Positions 35,325 to 43,211 of a stretch of DNA of 43,211 bases are shown here, one piece after another (positions within the stretch are counted from its first letter, which is position 1; the number at the start of each line of letters is the position of its first letter). Below the pieces are notes generated by a model. The model was not told the origin of the DNA. It made no database searches and saw only the letters and a list, made by a program, of their open reading frames with translations. The stretch lies in NCBI RefSeq assembly GCF_947036865.1, contig NZ_CAMQSF010000031.1, positions 1 through 43,211 on the forward strand, written 5' to 3'. The position numbers and the translations under genes were made by a program. This DNA comes from an uncultured Caulobacter sp. (lineage in GTDB: Bacteria > Pseudomonadota > Alphaproteobacteria > Caulobacterales > Caulobacteraceae).

Positions 35325-37520
35325 GTGAACGACTGGACGCTGCCGCCGTACAAGTTCGACGACAAGGAGCCGCCTCGGAAGCCCGAGAGCGGCGCGCGGA
35401 CGCCTGACGCCGAGGCCTCGCCGACGCCGGACACCTGGGCGCGCCCGATCTCGCCCCAGGACCCGTTCCGGCTGGCCGACCGCGCGCCGCCACCGCCGCC
35501 GCCGCCCGAGGAGCCGTTCCGCGCCGACCTGAGACACGCCGCCGCGCGCAGGAAGGCCCGCAAGGCGGGATGGATCTGGGGGACGCTGCTGGTCCTGGTC
35601 CTGACCGCCGTGCTCGGCGTCGGCGGCGGGGCCGCCTATGTCTGGTTCAAGTACCTGAAGGACACCCCGCCCCTGCCCTCGCGCGAGGCGCTGTTCGCGG
35701 TCAATCGCGCGCCCGGCATCCGCTTCGAGGACCGCAACGGCCAGGTGATCGCCACGCGGGGTCCGCGCTATGGCCAGCGGATCACGGTCCACTCGGTCCC
35801 GGGCTATGTCTCGCAGGCCTTCCTGGCCGCCGAGGACCGGCGCTTCTACGACCACGGCCCGATCGACGTGCAGGGCATCGTCCGCGCGGCCTGGGTCAAC
35901 TGGCGCGGCGGCAAGACCCGCCAGGGCGCCTCGACCCTGACCCAGCAGCTGGCTAAGGGCCTGTTCCTGACCCCCGACCGGGTCGTCAAGCGCAAGCTGC
36001 AGGAGATGCTGCTGGCCTACCGGCTGGAAAAGATCCTCTCCAAGGACGAGATCCTCGAGCTCTATCTGAACCGCATCTATTTCGGGGCCGGCACCTATGG
36101 CGTCGACGGCGCGGCCCAGACCTATTTCGGCAAGCCCGCCAGCCAGCTGACCCTGTCGGAGGCGGCGCTGCTGGCCAGCCTGCCCAAGGCGCCGTCGCGG
36201 CTGGCCCTGACCAACGACATGGAGCGCGCCCTGGCCCGCTCGCGCCTGATCCTGGCCAATATGCGCAAGGAGGGCTGGATCACGGCCGAGCAGGAGAGCC
36301 GCGCGCTGGACGACACGCCCCGCCTGTCGCCGATGGCCCTGCAGGACGAGGGCGACTATGGCTGGGTGCTGGACTACGCCACCAGCGAGGCGGTGAGGAT
36401 CGCCGGCCAGAACGCCCCCGACCTCGTCGTGCGCCTGACCATCGACCCGACCCTGCAGCGGCAGGGCGCCGAGATCGTGCGCCAGACCATGGCCACCGAA
36501 AGCACGCGCTCGGGCGCGCACCAGGCGGCGCTGCTGTCGCTGTCGTCCGAAGGCGCGATCCGCGCCATGGTCGGCGGCACGGACTATGTCGAGAGCCCGT
36601 TCAACCGCGCCGTCCAAGCCCGCCGCCAGCCGGGCTCCAGCTTCAAGCCGTTCGTCTACGCCGCCGCCGTCGAGAAAGGCGTGCTGCCGACCGACATCCG
36701 CGTCGACGAGCCGGTCAAGTTCGGAACCTGGGCGCCGGAGAACTACAGCGGCGGCTATCGCGGGCCGATGACCGTCGAACAGGCCCTGATCACCTCGACC
36801 AACACCATCGCCGTCAAGCTGGCCCAGGAGGCCGGCGGCCCGGCGATCGGCGACCTCGTGCGCCGGTTCGGGATCACCTCGCTGCCGCCGCAACCCGACC
36901 TGTCGGTGGCCCTGGGTTCGTACGGCGTGAGCCTGCTGCAGATGACCTCGGGCTTCCAGGTCTTCCAGCAGGGCGGCCTGCGGGTCGAGCCCTATGTGAT
37001 CGAGAGCATCGGCACCCAGGGCGGCCAGGCGATCTTCCAGCACGCGCCCCCCCAGGCCGAGCGCCGCGTCTACGACGTCGGCCACGCCAGCATCATGGTC
37101 AAGATGATGAAGAAGGTGGTCTCGGAGGGCACGGCCAAGCGCGCCGCCTTCGGCCGTCCGGCGGCGGGCAAGACCGGCACCAGCCAGAACTGGCGCGACG
37201 CCTGGTTCGTGGGCTTCACGCCCGATTACGTCACCGGGGTCTGGGTTGGCAACGACGACGAGAAGCCGATGAACAAGGTGGTCGGCGGCGACATTCCGGC
37301 CAGCATCTGGCGGCGGTTCATGATGGCCGCGCACCAGGCCCTGGCGGTGCGCGACTTCCCCTGGCTGCTGCCCGACCCGGTCGCCCCCACCGAGCCCGAC
37401 CCACGCAACGGCTATTACGAGACCCTGTCGGCCGAATTCGCTCGCGCGGCGTCGGAGCTGGAGGACGCGGCCAAGGCCCCGCCGCCGGGGCAGCCGGCGC
37501 AGGACAACCTGCCCTACTGA
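35325..37520 (+). CDS. pbpC: Bifunctional penicillin-binding protein 1A family (PbpC-like)
   Basis: 731-residue peptidoglycan synthase from a GTG at 35325. The cytoplasmic N-terminus starts MNDWTLPPYKFDDKEPP, then a Pro-rich stretch (APPPPPPPEEP, about 54-64). One TM span is at about 82-105. The GT51 glycosyltransferase domain has EDRRFYDHG and GASTLTQQLAKGLFL. The transpeptidase has SSFK (S438, K441), a STN motif (ITSTNTIAVK) and KTGT at 616-619, so both activities look intact. In C. crescentus the short N-terminal peptide of PbpC binds bactofilin BacA and directs it to the stalk base; this start fits that motif as I recall it. Confidence 0.9.
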   Translation: MNDWTLPPYKFDDKEPPRKPESGARTPDAEASPTPDTWARPISPQDPFRLADRAPPPPPPPEEPFRADLRHAAARRKARKAGWIWGTLLVLVLTAVLGVGGGAAYVWFKYLKDTPPLPSREALFAVNRAPGIRFEDRNGQVIATRGPRYGQRITVHSVPGYVSQAFLAAEDRRFYDHGPIDVQGIVRAAWVNWRGGKTRQGASTLTQQLAKGLFLTPDRVVKRKLQEMLLAYRLEKILSKDEILELYLNRIYFGAGTYGVDGAAQTYFGKPASQLTLSEAALLASLPKAPSRLALTNDMERALARSRLILANMRKEGWITAEQESRALDDTPRLSPMALQDEGDYGWVLDYATSEAVRIAGQNAPDLVVRLTIDPTLQRQGAEIVRQTMATESTRSGAHQAALLSLSSEGAIRAMVGGTDYVESPFNRAVQARRQPGSSFKPFVYAAAVEKGVLPTDIRVDEPVKFGTWAPENYSGGYRGPMTVEQALITSTNTIAVKLAQEAGGPAIGDLVRRFGITSLPPQPDLSVALGSYGVSLLQMTSGFQVFQQGGLRVEPYVIESIGTQGGQAIFQHAPPQAERRVYDVGHASIMVKMMKKVVSEGTAKRAAFGRPAAGKTGTSQNWRDAWFVGFTPDYVTGVWVGNDDEKPMNKVVGGDIPASIWRRFMMAAHQALAVRDFPWLLPDPVAPTEPDPRNGYYETLSAEFARAASELEDAAKAPPPGQPAQDNLPY

Positions 37521-37588
37521 TCGGCATTGCGCCCCTTTGCTCGCGGCGGTATTCGAAGAACGCGGTTCTTCGGAATGAGGGCTGATCG

Positions 37589-37939
37589 ATGGGTGTTCTG
37601 GCTTTCACGCTCGCGCTCGCGGCGACGACGCCGCCGCCGATGGACATGGCCCCCTACTTCGCGGGCAGCTTGCGGATCGAGCAGCTGGGCGAGGTGGATC
37701 GGATGGCGATCCGGTCCGACGGCCGTTACCTGATGCTGGGCCAGAAGATCCCGCGCGCCGAGGGGCGCTGGTGGTTCGAGGGCGATCAGTTCTGCGTGCT
37801 GCCCGATCCTCAAGCCGGCGTCGCCGATCAGAAGGTCTGCATGGCGCTGGAAGCCCGCAAGGTGGGCGACAGCTGGACCAAGACCTTCGGCGACCAGACC
37901 GTGCGGTTCACCCTGACGGCGGACAAGCTGGCCTTCTAA
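37589..37939 (+). CDS. Small secreted protein of unknown function
   Basis: 116 residues with a short signal peptide (MGVLAFTLALAATTPPPMDM). The mature part has two cysteines (DQFCVLPD and QKVCMALE) that could form a disulfide, and aromatic blocks (GRWWFEGDQF; DSWTKTFGDQ), suggesting a small beta-rich domain. It is downstream of pbpC on the same strand (68 nt) and converges with the emrB gene. No family was recognised. Confidence 0.7.
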   Translation: MGVLAFTLALAATTPPPMDMAPYFAGSLRIEQLGEVDRMAIRSDGRYLMLGQKIPRAEGRWWFEGDQFCVLPDPQAGVADQKVCMALEARKVGDSWTKTFGDQTVRFTLTADKLAF

Positions 37940-37970
37940 CGGGCCCCGTCCAGGACGCGTCGCCCTCGAC

Positions 37971-39527
37971 CTAGTCCGCCGCGGCGTGGGCGCCGCCGCC
38001 GCTCATGGCCTTCTTGGTCAGCCAAACCAGCGGGATCAGGATCAGGCACAGCCAGGCCGAGACCCGGAAGAAGTCGAGCGCGGCCAGCAGATAGGCCTGG
38101 TTCACGGCCTGCTGGGTCACGGCGCCGGCGGCCTGCAGGCCCGAGAGCCCGACGCCCTGCAGCTTGCCGACCGTGCCGACATAGGCCGGGTCGGTGGCGC
38201 TCATGGTCTCGGCCAGACGCGTCTGGTGCACCGCCGCGCCCCGGTCCCAGATCGTGGTCGCCAGCGAGGCGGCGAAGCTGCCGGCGGTGATCCGCGAGAA
38301 GTTCGACAGACCCGAGGCCTGGGGCGTCTGCTGCGGTGGGATGCCGTTCAGCGAGATGGTGACCATCGACAGGAAGAAGGTGCTCATGGCCACGCCCTGC
38401 ACCAGCAGCGGCACGACCAGCACGCCGAAGCTGGCGTCGGGCGTGTAGCCCGAGCGCATCCAGAACGACAGGCCGAAGGCGCTGAGCGACAGGGTGGCGA
38501 CCCAGCGCGCGTCGACGCGGGTCAGCAGCCTGGCCATGAACGGCGTCAGGAACACCGCGACCACGCCGCTCGGCGCGGCCACCAGGCCCGCCCAGGTGGC
38601 GATGTAGCCCATCCGCGTCTGCAGCCACAGCGGCAGCAGGAGGTTGTTGCCGAAGAACACCGCGTAGCCCAGGCAGAAGGCGATCGTGCCGATGGCGAAG
38701 TTGCTGGACTTGAACAGCGACAGGTCGACGATCGGGTGCTTCTCGTTCAGCTCCCAGATCACCCAGGCGACGAAGCCGATGATCGCGATCCACATCTCGA
38801 CGACGATGGCGGGCGAGGAGAACCAGTCGGCCTCCTTGCCGGTGTCCAGCATCACCTGCAGCGCGCCGACCCAGACCAGCAGCAGCATGAAGCCGGTGCG
38901 GTCGATGGGCAGCTTGCGCGTCGGGGTCTCGCGGCTGGCCATGTTGCGCCAGCAGATCACGGCGCACAGGATCCCGACCGGCACGTTGATCAGGAATATC
39001 CACGGCCAGGAGATATTGTCGGAGATGTAGCCGCCCAGGATCGGGCCGCAGATCGGCGCCACCAGCGTGGTCATCGACCAGATGGCCAGGGCCGTGCCCC
39101 GCTTGGCCGGCGGAAAGATCATGATCAGCAGGGCCTGGGAGCCGGGGATCATCGGCCCCGACACCGCCCCCTGCAGGATCCGGAAGAAGATCAGCGACGA
39201 CAGGTTCCACGATATGCCGCACAGGAACGAGGCGATCGTGAACAGCACCACCGAGGCGACGAAGGTCTTGACCACGCCATAGCGGCCCATCAGCCAGCCG
39301 GTCAGCGGCACCGAGACGCCGTTGGCCACGGCGAAGGCGGTGATCACCCAGGTGCCCTGGCTGGAGCTGACGCCGAGATTGCCGGCGATGGTCGGGATCG
39401 AGACGTTGGCGATCGTGCTGTCCAGCACCTGCATGAAGGTGCCCAGCGCCAGGGCGATCGAGGTGATCGCCAGGGTGAGCCCCGTCATCGGCGCCGGGCC
39501 GCCGCCTTGAGTTTGGTCGGACGCCAT
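37971..39527 (-). CDS. emrB: DHA2-family MFS drug efflux transporter (EmrB-like)
   Basis: Proton-driven exporter with 14 TM segments (518 residues), the inner-membrane pump of a tripartite system. DHA2 features are QVLDSTIANVSIPTIAGNLG in TM1, LTGWLMGRYGVVKTF, and the antiporter motif C region VAPICGPILGGYISDNISWP. Substrates are usually hydrophobic drugs or uncouplers. Start ATG at 39527. It is the last gene of the nodT-emrA-emrB operon, 22 nt after emrA. Confidence 0.93.
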   Translation of the reverse strand: MASDQTQGGGPAPMTGLTLAITSIALALGTFMQVLDSTIANVSIPTIAGNLGVSSSQGTWVITAFAVANGVSVPLTGWLMGRYGVVKTFVASVVLFTIASFLCGISWNLSSLIFFRILQGAVSGPMIPGSQALLIMIFPPAKRGTALAIWSMTTLVAPICGPILGGYISDNISWPWIFLINVPVGILCAVICWRNMASRETPTRKLPIDRTGFMLLLVWVGALQVMLDTGKEADWFSSPAIVVEMWIAIIGFVAWVIWELNEKHPIVDLSLFKSSNFAIGTIAFCLGYAVFFGNNLLLPLWLQTRMGYIATWAGLVAAPSGVVAVFLTPFMARLLTRVDARWVATLSLSAFGLSFWMRSGYTPDASFGVLVVPLLVQGVAMSTFFLSMVTISLNGIPPQQTPQASGLSNFSRITAGSFAASLATTIWDRGAAVHQTRLAETMSATDPAYVGTVGKLQGVGLSGLQAAGAVTQQAVNQAYLLAALDFFRVSAWLCLILIPLVWLTKKAMSGGGAHAAAD

Positions 39528-39549
39528 GTCAGCGGCTCCTGAAACGCGC

Positions 39550-40677
39550 TTACCGTTGGGCGACGTCGATCTTGGCCTTCATCGACAGGCCGACCCGCAG
39601 CGGGTGCTTGGCGAGCTCGGCCGGGTCCAGCGTGATGCGCACGGGCACGCGCTGGACGACCTTGATCCAGTTGCCCGAGGCGTTCTGGGCCGGGATCAGC
39701 GAGAAGGCCGAGCCGGTGCCTCCGGCCAGGCCCCGGACCTTGCCGTGGAACTTGACGCTCCCGCCATAGAGGTCGGAGGTCAGCTCGACCGGCTGGCCGG
39801 GAACCACCTTCTTCAGCTGCACTTCCTTGAAGTTGGCGTCGACATAGGCCTGGGCGGTGGGGACCACGACCATCAGCGGCGCGCCGACGGCGACCTGCTG
39901 GCCGACCTGCGCCGACTTGCGGGCCACGACGCCGTCGACAGGGGCGCGGACGACGGTGCGGGCCAGCGAGAGGCGCGCGGCGTCGAGGCGGGCGCGGGCG
40001 GCCTTCACTTCCGGGTTCTCGCCGACCGAGGCGCCGGAGATCAGGACGGTGTTGGCCTCGCGGCTGCCGAGGGCGGCGTCGCGATTGGCCAGCGCCTGGG
40101 CGCGGACGGCCTGAGCGGCGGTCAGGGCGGCTTGCGCGTTGGCCAGGCGGTTCTGGGCGGCGGTCAGCTCGTCGCCCGAGACGGCGCCCTGGCCGACCAG
40201 GGCCTGACGGCGCGAGAGGTCGACGCGGGCGCGCTCGACATCGGCCTTGGCGGCGGCGATCTGGGCGTCGGCCCGCTCGACGTCGGCCTGGCGGGCGTTG
40301 AACTGGCCGGCCAGGGCCGTGTCGCTGGCGAAATAGCCCTTCACCTTGCGCTCGGCCTGGCCGAGGGCGGCTTCGGCCTGGGCCACCGCGATGCGGGCGT
40401 CGGCGTCGTCGATGACGATCAACGGATCGCCGGCCTTCACGGCCTGGGTCTCGACCACGAAGATCTTGGAGACGGGGCCGGGCGACAGCGCCGTGACCTG
40501 GGCGATCTCGGCCCCGACATAGGCGTCGTCGGTCTCGACATAGTGGCTGTCGAAGGCCAGCCACCAGGCGCCGTAGCCCACCAGGCCGACGGCGACCACG
40601 CCCGCCAGCAGGGTCAGCTGGCGGCGGCGCTTGGTGTTGGCGGCGGCTTGGCCGTTGGGTTGAGCGGAGTCGGACAT
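39550..40677 (-). CDS. emrA: EmrA-like membrane fusion protein (HlyD family)
   Basis: Periplasmic adaptor linking the MFS pump to the outer-membrane channel. It has 375 residues. A short cytoplasmic tail and a TM segment (about 22-40, LTLLAGVVAVGLVGYGAWWL) precede the biotinyl-lipoyl half (ETDDAYVGAEIAQVTALSPG). A long coiled-coil hairpin follows (about 90-200, e.g. RARVDLSRRQALVGQGAVSG), then the second half-motif (TVVRAPVDGVVARKSAQVGQ) and beta-barrel. It follows the NodT-type gene by 38 nt and precedes emrB. Confidence 0.93.
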   Translation of the reverse strand: MSDSAQPNGQAAANTKRRRQLTLLAGVVAVGLVGYGAWWLAFDSHYVETDDAYVGAEIAQVTALSPGPVSKIFVVETQAVKAGDPLIVIDDADARIAVAQAEAALGQAERKVKGYFASDTALAGQFNARQADVERADAQIAAAKADVERARVDLSRRQALVGQGAVSGDELTAAQNRLANAQAALTAAQAVRAQALANRDAALGSREANTVLISGASVGENPEVKAARARLDAARLSLARTVVRAPVDGVVARKSAQVGQQVAVGAPLMVVVPTAQAYVDANFKEVQLKKVVPGQPVELTSDLYGGSVKFHGKVRGLAGGTGSAFSLIPAQNASGNWIKVVQRVPVRITLDPAELAKHPLRVGLSMKAKIDVAQR

Positions 40678-40715
40678 GTTCGGAAGTCCTGAGCGAGCGG
40701 ATGCGTTGAAAGGGT

Positions 40716-42146
40716 TCAGGCGCCGGTGAAGCCGCCGCCGAGGGCGCGGACCAGGGCGATGTCGAGGGCGAAGGCGCGGCTTTCCAGGTCGGCGACGACC
40801 CGGCGCTGGGCCAGCACCGACTGCTCGGCCAGCAGCACCGACTGATAGGTCGACAGCTGGCCTTCGTAGCGCAGGCGGGCGATGCGATAGGCGTTCTCGT
40901 TGGCGGCCAGCGCCGCGCGGGCGTCGGCGAGCCGGGCGGTCAGGGCCCTCTGGCTGGCGGTGACGTCGGCCACTTCGCGCAGGGCCTGGGTCAGGGCGCC
41001 GTCATAGCTGGCCACGGCCGCGTCGCGGTCGGCCTCCGCGCCGCGCAGGCCGGCGCGGAGGGCGCCGCCCTGGAAGATCGGCAGGCGCAGGGCCGGACCG
41101 ACCTGGCCGATGTCCGAGCCGCTGGAAAACAGCTTGTCGAGGTACAGAGACTGGACGCCGACGAAGCCGGCGAGATTGATGTCCGGATAGAACGCGGCCT
41201 TGGCCTGGCGGGTGCGGGCCGTGGCGGCCTCGGCGCGCCAGCGGGCGGCGACCACGTCGGGCCGGCGGCCGATCAGATTGGCCGGCAGGTTCTGGGGCAG
41301 GCCGAAGGGCTTGAGCGTGACATTGGCCGGGCGGGTGATGGAGAGACCGCGATCGGGACCGGCGCCGACCAGGGCGGCCAGGGCGTTGCGGGTCAGGGCG
41401 ATCTGCTCGTCCAGCGCCGACAGCTCGGCCTTCGAGGCCGGCGGTCCCGCCGCCGCCTGCTCGCTCTCGGCCTTGGTGTCGAGGCCGTTGGCGACGCGCT
41501 TGGCCACGAGGTCCGAGGTCTCCTGGCGCAGCCGGACGGCCTGGGCCGCGACGTCGCGCTGGGCGTAGAGGCGCGAAAGCTCGGCATAGGTCGAGGCGAT
41601 CGCCGTCGACAGGGTCAGGCGCGCCTGGGCGGCGTCGGCCTCGGCCGCCCTGGCTTCGGAGGTCGCCGCAGCGATCGCCGCGCGGTTCTTGCCGAAGAAG
41701 TCGAGCTCCCACGAGACGTCGAGCGCGACGCGGCCGACGTCGTTGTAGCCGTGCGGCACGAAGGCCGGCGGGATGCCGGCGTTGTAGCTCTGCTTGGACT
41801 CGCCGACCTCGGCCCCGAGACCCACGCGCGGCAGGTCGGCCGAGCGCGCCTGGGCGGTCAGGGCCTGGGCCCGGCGCAGGCGCGCCTGGGCGGCGGCCAG
41901 GCTCGGCGAGCCCTTCAGGCCCTCGTCTTCCAGGGCGTTCAGCTGGGCGTCGCCATAGCCGGTCCACCAGGCGTCGGCGGGCCAGTCGGCGGTCGGGGCG
42001 GCGAGGCTCCGGTCGGCCGCGTAGGCCTGGGGCGCCTTGGCCACCCGCGCGGCCTCCGCCGGCGGCAGGCTGGCGCAGGCGCTCAGGACCAGGGCGCTGG
42101 CGGCGGCGAGCAGCGGAAGACGGGGGCGAAACGAGAAGGTCGACAT
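40716..42146 (-). CDS. NodT-family outer-membrane efflux lipoprotein
   Basis: TolC-like outer-membrane channel of 476 residues from the ATG at 42146. The signal peptide is MSTFSFRPRLPLLAAASALV with lipobox LSAC, so it is a lipoprotein. Two outer-membrane-factor repeats are visible, with helices such as LAAAQARLRRAQALTAQARS and GADIGQV-like segments later; DVSWELDFFGKNRAAIAAAT is the diagnostic 'WELD-FG--R' block. It is the first gene of nodT-emrA-emrB, divergent from the TetR gene. An operator palindrome lies 17 nt upstream of the start. Confidence 0.93.
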   Translation of the reverse strand: MSTFSFRPRLPLLAAASALVLSACASLPPAEAARVAKAPQAYAADRSLAAPTADWPADAWWTGYGDAQLNALEDEGLKGSPSLAAAQARLRRAQALTAQARSADLPRVGLGAEVGESKQSYNAGIPPAFVPHGYNDVGRVALDVSWELDFFGKNRAAIAAATSEARAAEADAAQARLTLSTAIASTYAELSRLYAQRDVAAQAVRLRQETSDLVAKRVANGLDTKAESEQAAAGPPASKAELSALDEQIALTRNALAALVGAGPDRGLSITRPANVTLKPFGLPQNLPANLIGRRPDVVAARWRAEAATARTRQAKAAFYPDINLAGFVGVQSLYLDKLFSSGSDIGQVGPALRLPIFQGGALRAGLRGAEADRDAAVASYDGALTQALREVADVTASQRALTARLADARAALAANENAYRIARLRYEGQLSTYQSVLLAEQSVLAQRRVVADLESRAFALDIALVRALGGGFTGA

Positions 42147-42162
42147 GAGCGCGCCTTGATGT

Positions 42163-42179
42163 GACCGTACGGTATAGTC
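42163..42179. promoter_or_regulatory. Operator O1 for the TetR repressor (efflux side)
   Basis: GACCGTACGGTATAGTC: an imperfect 8-1-8 palindrome (6 of 8 pairs) just upstream of the NodT-type gene. It shares the half-site GACCGTAC with O2. Confidence 0.75.
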
Positions 42180-42224
42180 ATATGGTACAGTGCAGGTAGG
42201 CCCCACTTGCGCCATAGTCAAGGC

Positions 42225-42241
42225 GACCGTACCGTACGGTC
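42225..42241. promoter_or_regulatory. Operator O2 for the TetR repressor (own gene side)
   Basis: GACCGTACCGTACGGTC is a perfect 8-1-8 palindrome ending 14 nt before the TetR start. This position suits repression of the regulator's own promoter. Confidence 0.8.
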
Positions 42242-42255
42242 GAGGAATTATTTCG

Positions 42256-42864
42256 ATGACGAGCCGCCCCGACCGAGACTCCCGCCGCGAAGCCATACTG
42301 GATGTCGCCGCCGAGGTTTTCTTGAACGAAGGGTACGACGCGGCCTCGATGTCGACCATCGCCGCCCAGGTCGGCGGCTCCAAGAGCACGCTCTACAACT
42401 ACTTCAAGAGCAAGGAAGAAATCTTCGAGGCGCATATCGAGCGCTACTGCGGCTGGCAGCGCGAGGCGATGTTCGGCCTGCTCGGCGACGGCGATGATCT
42501 GAGGTCGGCGCTGACCAATGTCGGCCGGCGCTATCTGACCAACGTGCTGTCGGAGCGAAACATCCGCCACTTCCGGCTGATCGTGGCCGCCGCCGAGCGC
42601 TCGCCGGATCTCGGCCGGGCCTTCTACGAGGCGGGACCGGGGCGCGGCGCCAAGATCCTCGGCGACTTCCTGGCCCGGATGAAGGCCGAGGGCCGCTTCG
42701 CCGGCCCCGATCCCCACGCCGCGGCGCACCTGTTCATCGCCCTCTGCCAGAACCGGTTCCTGAAGATGCGGCTGGTCAACTATGTCGGCGAACCCACGGC
42801 CGAGGCGATCGACGCCGAAGTCGCCCTCGCCGTCGACGCCTTCATGGCCGCGTTCGGGGGTTAG
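42256..42864 (+). CDS. TetR-family repressor of the divergent efflux operon
   Basis: 202 residues from the ATG at 42256 (GAGGAA site about 11 nt upstream). The N-terminal helix-turn-helix spans about residues 10-57: SRREAILDVAAEVFLNEGYD then MSTIAAQVGGSKSTLYNYFK. The C-terminal region resembles the TetR_C (AefR/TetR_C_7-like) ligand-binding domain, with LSERNIRHFRLIVAAAERSP. It is divergent from nodT-emrA-emrB, and the 109-nt gap holds two matching operators. It most likely represses both sides and is released by a drug-like ligand. Confidence 0.93.
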   Translation: MTSRPDRDSRREAILDVAAEVFLNEGYDAASMSTIAAQVGGSKSTLYNYFKSKEEIFEAHIERYCGWQREAMFGLLGDGDDLRSALTNVGRRYLTNVLSERNIRHFRLIVAAAERSPDLGRAFYEAGPGRGAKILGDFLARMKAEGRFAGPDPHAAAHLFIALCQNRFLKMRLVNYVGEPTAEAIDAEVALAVDAFMAAFGG

Positions 42865-42880
42865 AGCGGGCTGAGGCGCC

Positions 42881-43000
42881 CCCCTTCCCCCTTGATGGGG
42901 AAGGGTCGGGGATGGGGGTGACCTGCCGAGGGCAGGCCGAGCGCGGCTTCCACCGCTGTGCTCACCCCCTCCCCTACCCCTCCCCCATCAAGGGGGAGGG
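42881..43000. repeat. Palindromic intergenic repeat, family 1, copy D
   Basis: TTCCCCCTTGATGGGGAAGG then GTCGGGGATGGGGGTGACCT is mirrored by TGCTCACCCCCTCCCCTACC and CCTCCCCCATCAAGGGGGAG. The spacer (CGAGGGCAGGCCGAGCGCGG) is close to that of copy B, which has TGAGGTAAGGCTGAGCACGG. It follows the TetR gene. Confidence 0.85.
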
Positions 43001-43057
43001 AAGCGATGTCATTGATCGACCCTGGTCGGACGGTGAGGGAAACCCCTCTCTTTTAGA

Positions 43058-43211
43058 GAGAGGGAGGGGCCCGCGCCGCAGGCGTGGGAGGGTGAGTGGT
43101 TCCGCCGTCAGCCGGCGTGCCGGCACATAGATCGAAACAGCGCCAGAACCGTTCTTGGGCTTCGCCTACCCACTCACCCTCCCACGCCTGCGGCGCGGGC
43201 CCCTCCCTCTC
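43058..43211. repeat. Perfect 42-bp inverted repeat at the right window edge
   Basis: Bases 43058-43099 are the exact reverse complement of 43170-43211 (42 of 42), separated by 70 nt. The arm starts GAGAGGGAGGGGCCCGCGCC. A short hairpin CTCTCTTTTAGAGAG lies just before the left arm. The right arm reaches the window edge and may extend further. No gene is supported in 42865-43211. Confidence 0.85.

Noticed and set aside
35280..37334. 684-codon open frame on the minus strand
   Set aside because: Exact antisense shadow of pbpC caused by high GC; composition is Arg/Gly/Gln-rich without any domain.
37986..39542. 518-codon open frame on the plus strand
   Set aside because: Mirror image of the EmrB gene on the opposite strand; low-complexity Gln/His/Arg protein, no domain.
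42881..43211. Possible CRISPR-like repeats
   Set aside because: The repeats are inverted pairs of hairpins, not regularly spaced direct repeats, and no cas genes are present.

Overview
The window is very GC-rich, densely coded chromosomal DNA from an alphaproteobacterium. It is almost certainly a Caulobacter close to C. vibrioides/crescentus or C. segnis. The main grounds are the sigF-nrsF/bufferin locus, the order gap-pgk-fba, and a bifunctional penicillin-binding protein whose N-terminus looks like the stalk enzyme PbpC. The genes read as conserved core DNA, with a few small accessory patches. No tRNA, rRNA, CRISPR array or transposase was seen.

Left part (1-13.5 kb). On the minus strand lie ruvC-ruvA-ruvB, a degenerate SEDS-like membrane protein, ybgC, tolQ, tolR and the start of tolA, which runs off the left edge. 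To their right are yebC, a long-form purC, a nucleoside hydrolase and an orphan KdpD-like sensor fragment, all minus, with two small plus-strand genes before ruvC. Next come ohr, a divergent two-gene cassette (a two-helix membrane protein plus a 52-residue Pro-rich protein), ymdB, 5-formyl-THF cyclo-ligase, a 6S RNA, zapA and a coiled-coil protein.

Middle (13.5-25 kb). The glycolytic genes gap, pgk and fba are followed by the most notable locus. An ECF sigma factor (sigF) is co-transcribed with two DUF1109 membrane anti-sigma proteins (nrsF and a paralogue). Divergent from it is a four-gene operon encoding a small secreted Cys peptide (DUF2282, bufferin BufA), an MNIO/DUF692 enzyme (BufB), its DUF2063 partner (BufC) and a DoxX membrane protein. 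GTAACC-N16-CGNA promoter-like elements face both ways between them. This is a metal-stress RiPP system: metal releases sigma-F from NrsF, sigma-F transcribes buf, and BufBC modify cysteines of BufA, which is exported to bind copper. A TspO-like membrane protein and a chemoreceptor follow.

Right part (25-43.2 kb). It contains bfr and bfd behind Fur boxes, thiE, a small periplasmic protein, suhB, a glycerophosphodiesterase, a DUF885 protein, an ABC exporter and rpmE. A lower-GC patch of three small orphan genes follows, then ycgN, pbpC, a small secreted protein, and an EmrAB/NodT-type tripartite efflux operon. That operon is divergent from a TetR repressor, with two matching palindromic operators between them. 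Intergenic gaps are rich in several families of palindromic (REP/BIME-like) repeats, including one inside the ruvA-ruvB operon and one between gap and pgk.
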